Below, piece by piece: positions 62,898 to 64,000 of a stretch of 64,000 nucleotides of DNA. A model generated the notes under the pieces. It was not told where the DNA came from and searched no databases. It saw only the letters and a program-made list of their open reading frames with translations. Source of the stretch: Acidobacteriota bacterium (GTDB lineage: Bacteria; Acidobacteriota; Terriglobia; Terriglobales; Acidobacteriaceae); the NCBI GenBank assembly GCA_013288805.1, contig JABDBE010000004.1, positions 42,398 through 106,397 of the forward strand, in the 5' to 3' direction. Positions within the stretch are counted from its first letter, which is position 1, and every line of letters begins with the position of its first letter. The position numbers were made by a program, and so were the translations under genes.

Positions 62898-64000
62898 TCA
62901 GCGACGCGTGCGTCCTACGACGCTGCGCAAAAAATATGCTGGTGTTACTTCCTTTGATTCGCTGTCGGGCAGATAGGTCTCCGCTGCGCCGAGAGCAGAC
63001 GCGAACTGCTCGTCGGCCAGCGCCTCCACACGCCGGACCGTCGGCGGCGTCGCCTCGAAGGTGGCGACGGAACTGAGGGTCCAAAAGGTGAACAAGCCTA
63101 TCTCCATCATGGCCGGATAATTAATGCCGAAGTGCCCTGCGACAACAGAAAAGAGAGTGGAACCCAAGCACCACAGGAGCCATTCGCGCCCGCGATCTCC
63201 CTGCACCCTTTTCCTGGCCATTCCAATCGCTCCGAAACTCCTGCTGAAAATCGCGATATAAGCCACCAGAGCCAACAGGCCCCCGTCCTCGGCTTGGACT
63301 ACAAACTGATTGCAGCGGTCAAACATTCCCCATCCCCACTGGTTGTAATCCTTGAATCCACGCAGCCACCAGTCGCTGAAATGCATGATGCAGGCATTCA
63401 CCAACTGGTAGCGGTGATCGCCGGAGGAGGAGCCGGTAAGGTCAATACGAGCGATCAAAGCCCAAACTGGCGCTTTCATCGACAGATGCAGCCCCACCAG
63501 GAGCAGCACCAATCCCCAGCGAACTAAGCGCATCTGCTTGCGCAGGGGCCAAAAGAGAATACCTAAAGCTGATGCTGCAAGCGCCAGGAGCGACGTGCTC
63601 GAATTCGACGTGAATACCATAATAATCGCACCGGCGAGACCGGCATAGGCAAGCATCCGGCATTTTCGTTCCGTGCAAAGCCACAGAAATAATGGAATCA
63701 GAGCCCCAGCGAACCCGCCGGCGGAGATACATCCCAGCACGCCCTGCGAGCGGATTTTTCCCTCTCTTATGGTCAGCCCGGGCCCATACCCTCCCACGTA
63801 ACCGAAGACATTCACATGAGCAATTTGCTCATTGAGCATACAGACGCCCTGGATGATGCAAACAACGGCTAACGTCTTTATGGCACGCCGGACGGTCTCG
63901 AGGTCGGGAATGAAAAACCTCACCACCAGGTAGCCACCAAAAATGTCCAGGAAATCGCCCAGGTTATGAATAAAAGACTGCATTTCCATCCACTGGAGGG
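62898..64000 (-). CDS. O-antigen polymerase/ligase-like membrane protein, 5' partial
   Basis: The frame is open to the window edge (LQW precedes the first Met at 63989), so the N-terminal helices lie outside. What remains, about 366 residues, has eight or so helices, GYGPGLTIREGKIRSQGVLG, VFTSNSSTSLLALAASALGI, a long periplasmic loop with LTGSSSGDHRYQLVNAC and QFVVQAEDGGLLALVAYIAI. This is the Wzy/WaaL (O-antigen ligase-like) pattern. The protein either polymerises the repeat units brought by the Wzx protein or ligates them to lipid A. The tail (VRRVEALADEQFASALG onward) is cytoplasmic. Confidence 0.78.
   Translation of the reverse strand, partial: LQWMEMQSFIHNLGDFLDIFGGYLVVRFFIPDLETVRRAIKTLAVVCIIQGVCMLNEQIAHVNVFGYVGGYGPGLTIREGKIRSQGVLGCISAGGFAGALIPLFLWLCTERKCRMLAYAGLAGAIIMVFTSNSSTSLLALAASALGILFWPLRKQMRLVRWGLVLLLVGLHLSMKAPVWALIARIDLTGSSSGDHRYQLVNACIMHFSDWWLRGFKDYNQWGWGMFDRCNQFVVQAEDGGLLALVAYIAIFSRSFGAIGMARKRVQGDRGREWLLWCLGSTLFSVVAGHFGINYPAMMEIGLFTFWTLSSVATFEATPPTVRRVEALADEQFASALGAAETYLPDSESKEVTPAYFLRSVVGRTRR

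Overview
The window looks like a chromosomal segment of a soil bacterium of the Acidobacteriota (Koribacter/Terriglobia type). This is an inference from gene content: a TPR-bearing Ser/Thr kinase behind an ECF sigma factor, a GloVer-repeat protein, a 14-repeat FG-GAP protein with Ig-like domains, Hydin/choice-of-anchor D and fibronectin-III surface proteins, and the NRANAQ..STGPRT family. No rRNA, tRNA or CRISPR array was recognised.

Layout. 0-4.5 kb: an IS110 transposase remnant, a frameshifted ECF sigma gene and its kinase. 4.6-7.3 kb: secreted/surface proteins. 7.3-9.5 kb: a scrap zone holding one intact HNH gene plus truncated or frameshifted copies of genes that are intact in the next block. 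9.7-13.05 kb: a compact module with a divergent XRE repressor, then five tightly coupled genes (Rad52-like annealing protein, DUF669-like ssDNA-binding protein, Cas4/AddB-like nuclease with a four-Cys cluster, HTH-like protein, HNH nuclease). A palindromic operator pair sits on the shared promoter. I read this as a phage-type Red-like recombination module and it is my first candidate for an undescribed system. 13.2-21.1 kb: exported repeat proteins, a LamG-VanZ protein, an acyltransferase whose end is overrun by its neighbour, a 34-residue membrane peptide and a small Fn3 protein.

21.2-64 kb is a very large exopolysaccharide/O-antigen region, all on the minus strand. 21-38.3 kb: UDP-GlcNAc 2-epimerase, a NodB-like protein, three GT2 enzymes, a GH16 hydrolase, two GT39-like membrane transferases, a second acyltransferase, an unusual duplicated Cys-rich protein, a Wzm/Wzt-type ABC exporter and an LTA-synthase-like sulfatase. 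38.6-46.9 kb: modified-sugar genes (class III aminotransferase, PIG-L deacetylase, nucleotidyltransferase, 2-oxoglutarate oxygenase, C-methyltransferase, epimerases, DUF4910 protein). 47-53.4 kb: a fatty-acyl block (FabZ, methyltransferase, LuxC, LuxE, acyl ligase, ACP, FabL-type reductase) without luciferase genes, my second candidate system. 53.5-64 kb: acetyltransferase, glycosyltransferases, Wzx flippase, MBOAT plus SGNH-like partner, FkbM methyltransferase and a Wzy/WaaL-like protein that runs off the end.

Together the minus-strand genes would build, acylate, methylate, export and trim a complex surface glycan. Two export logics (ABC and Wzx/Wzy) lie side by side, so at least two glycans, or a merged locus, are likely.
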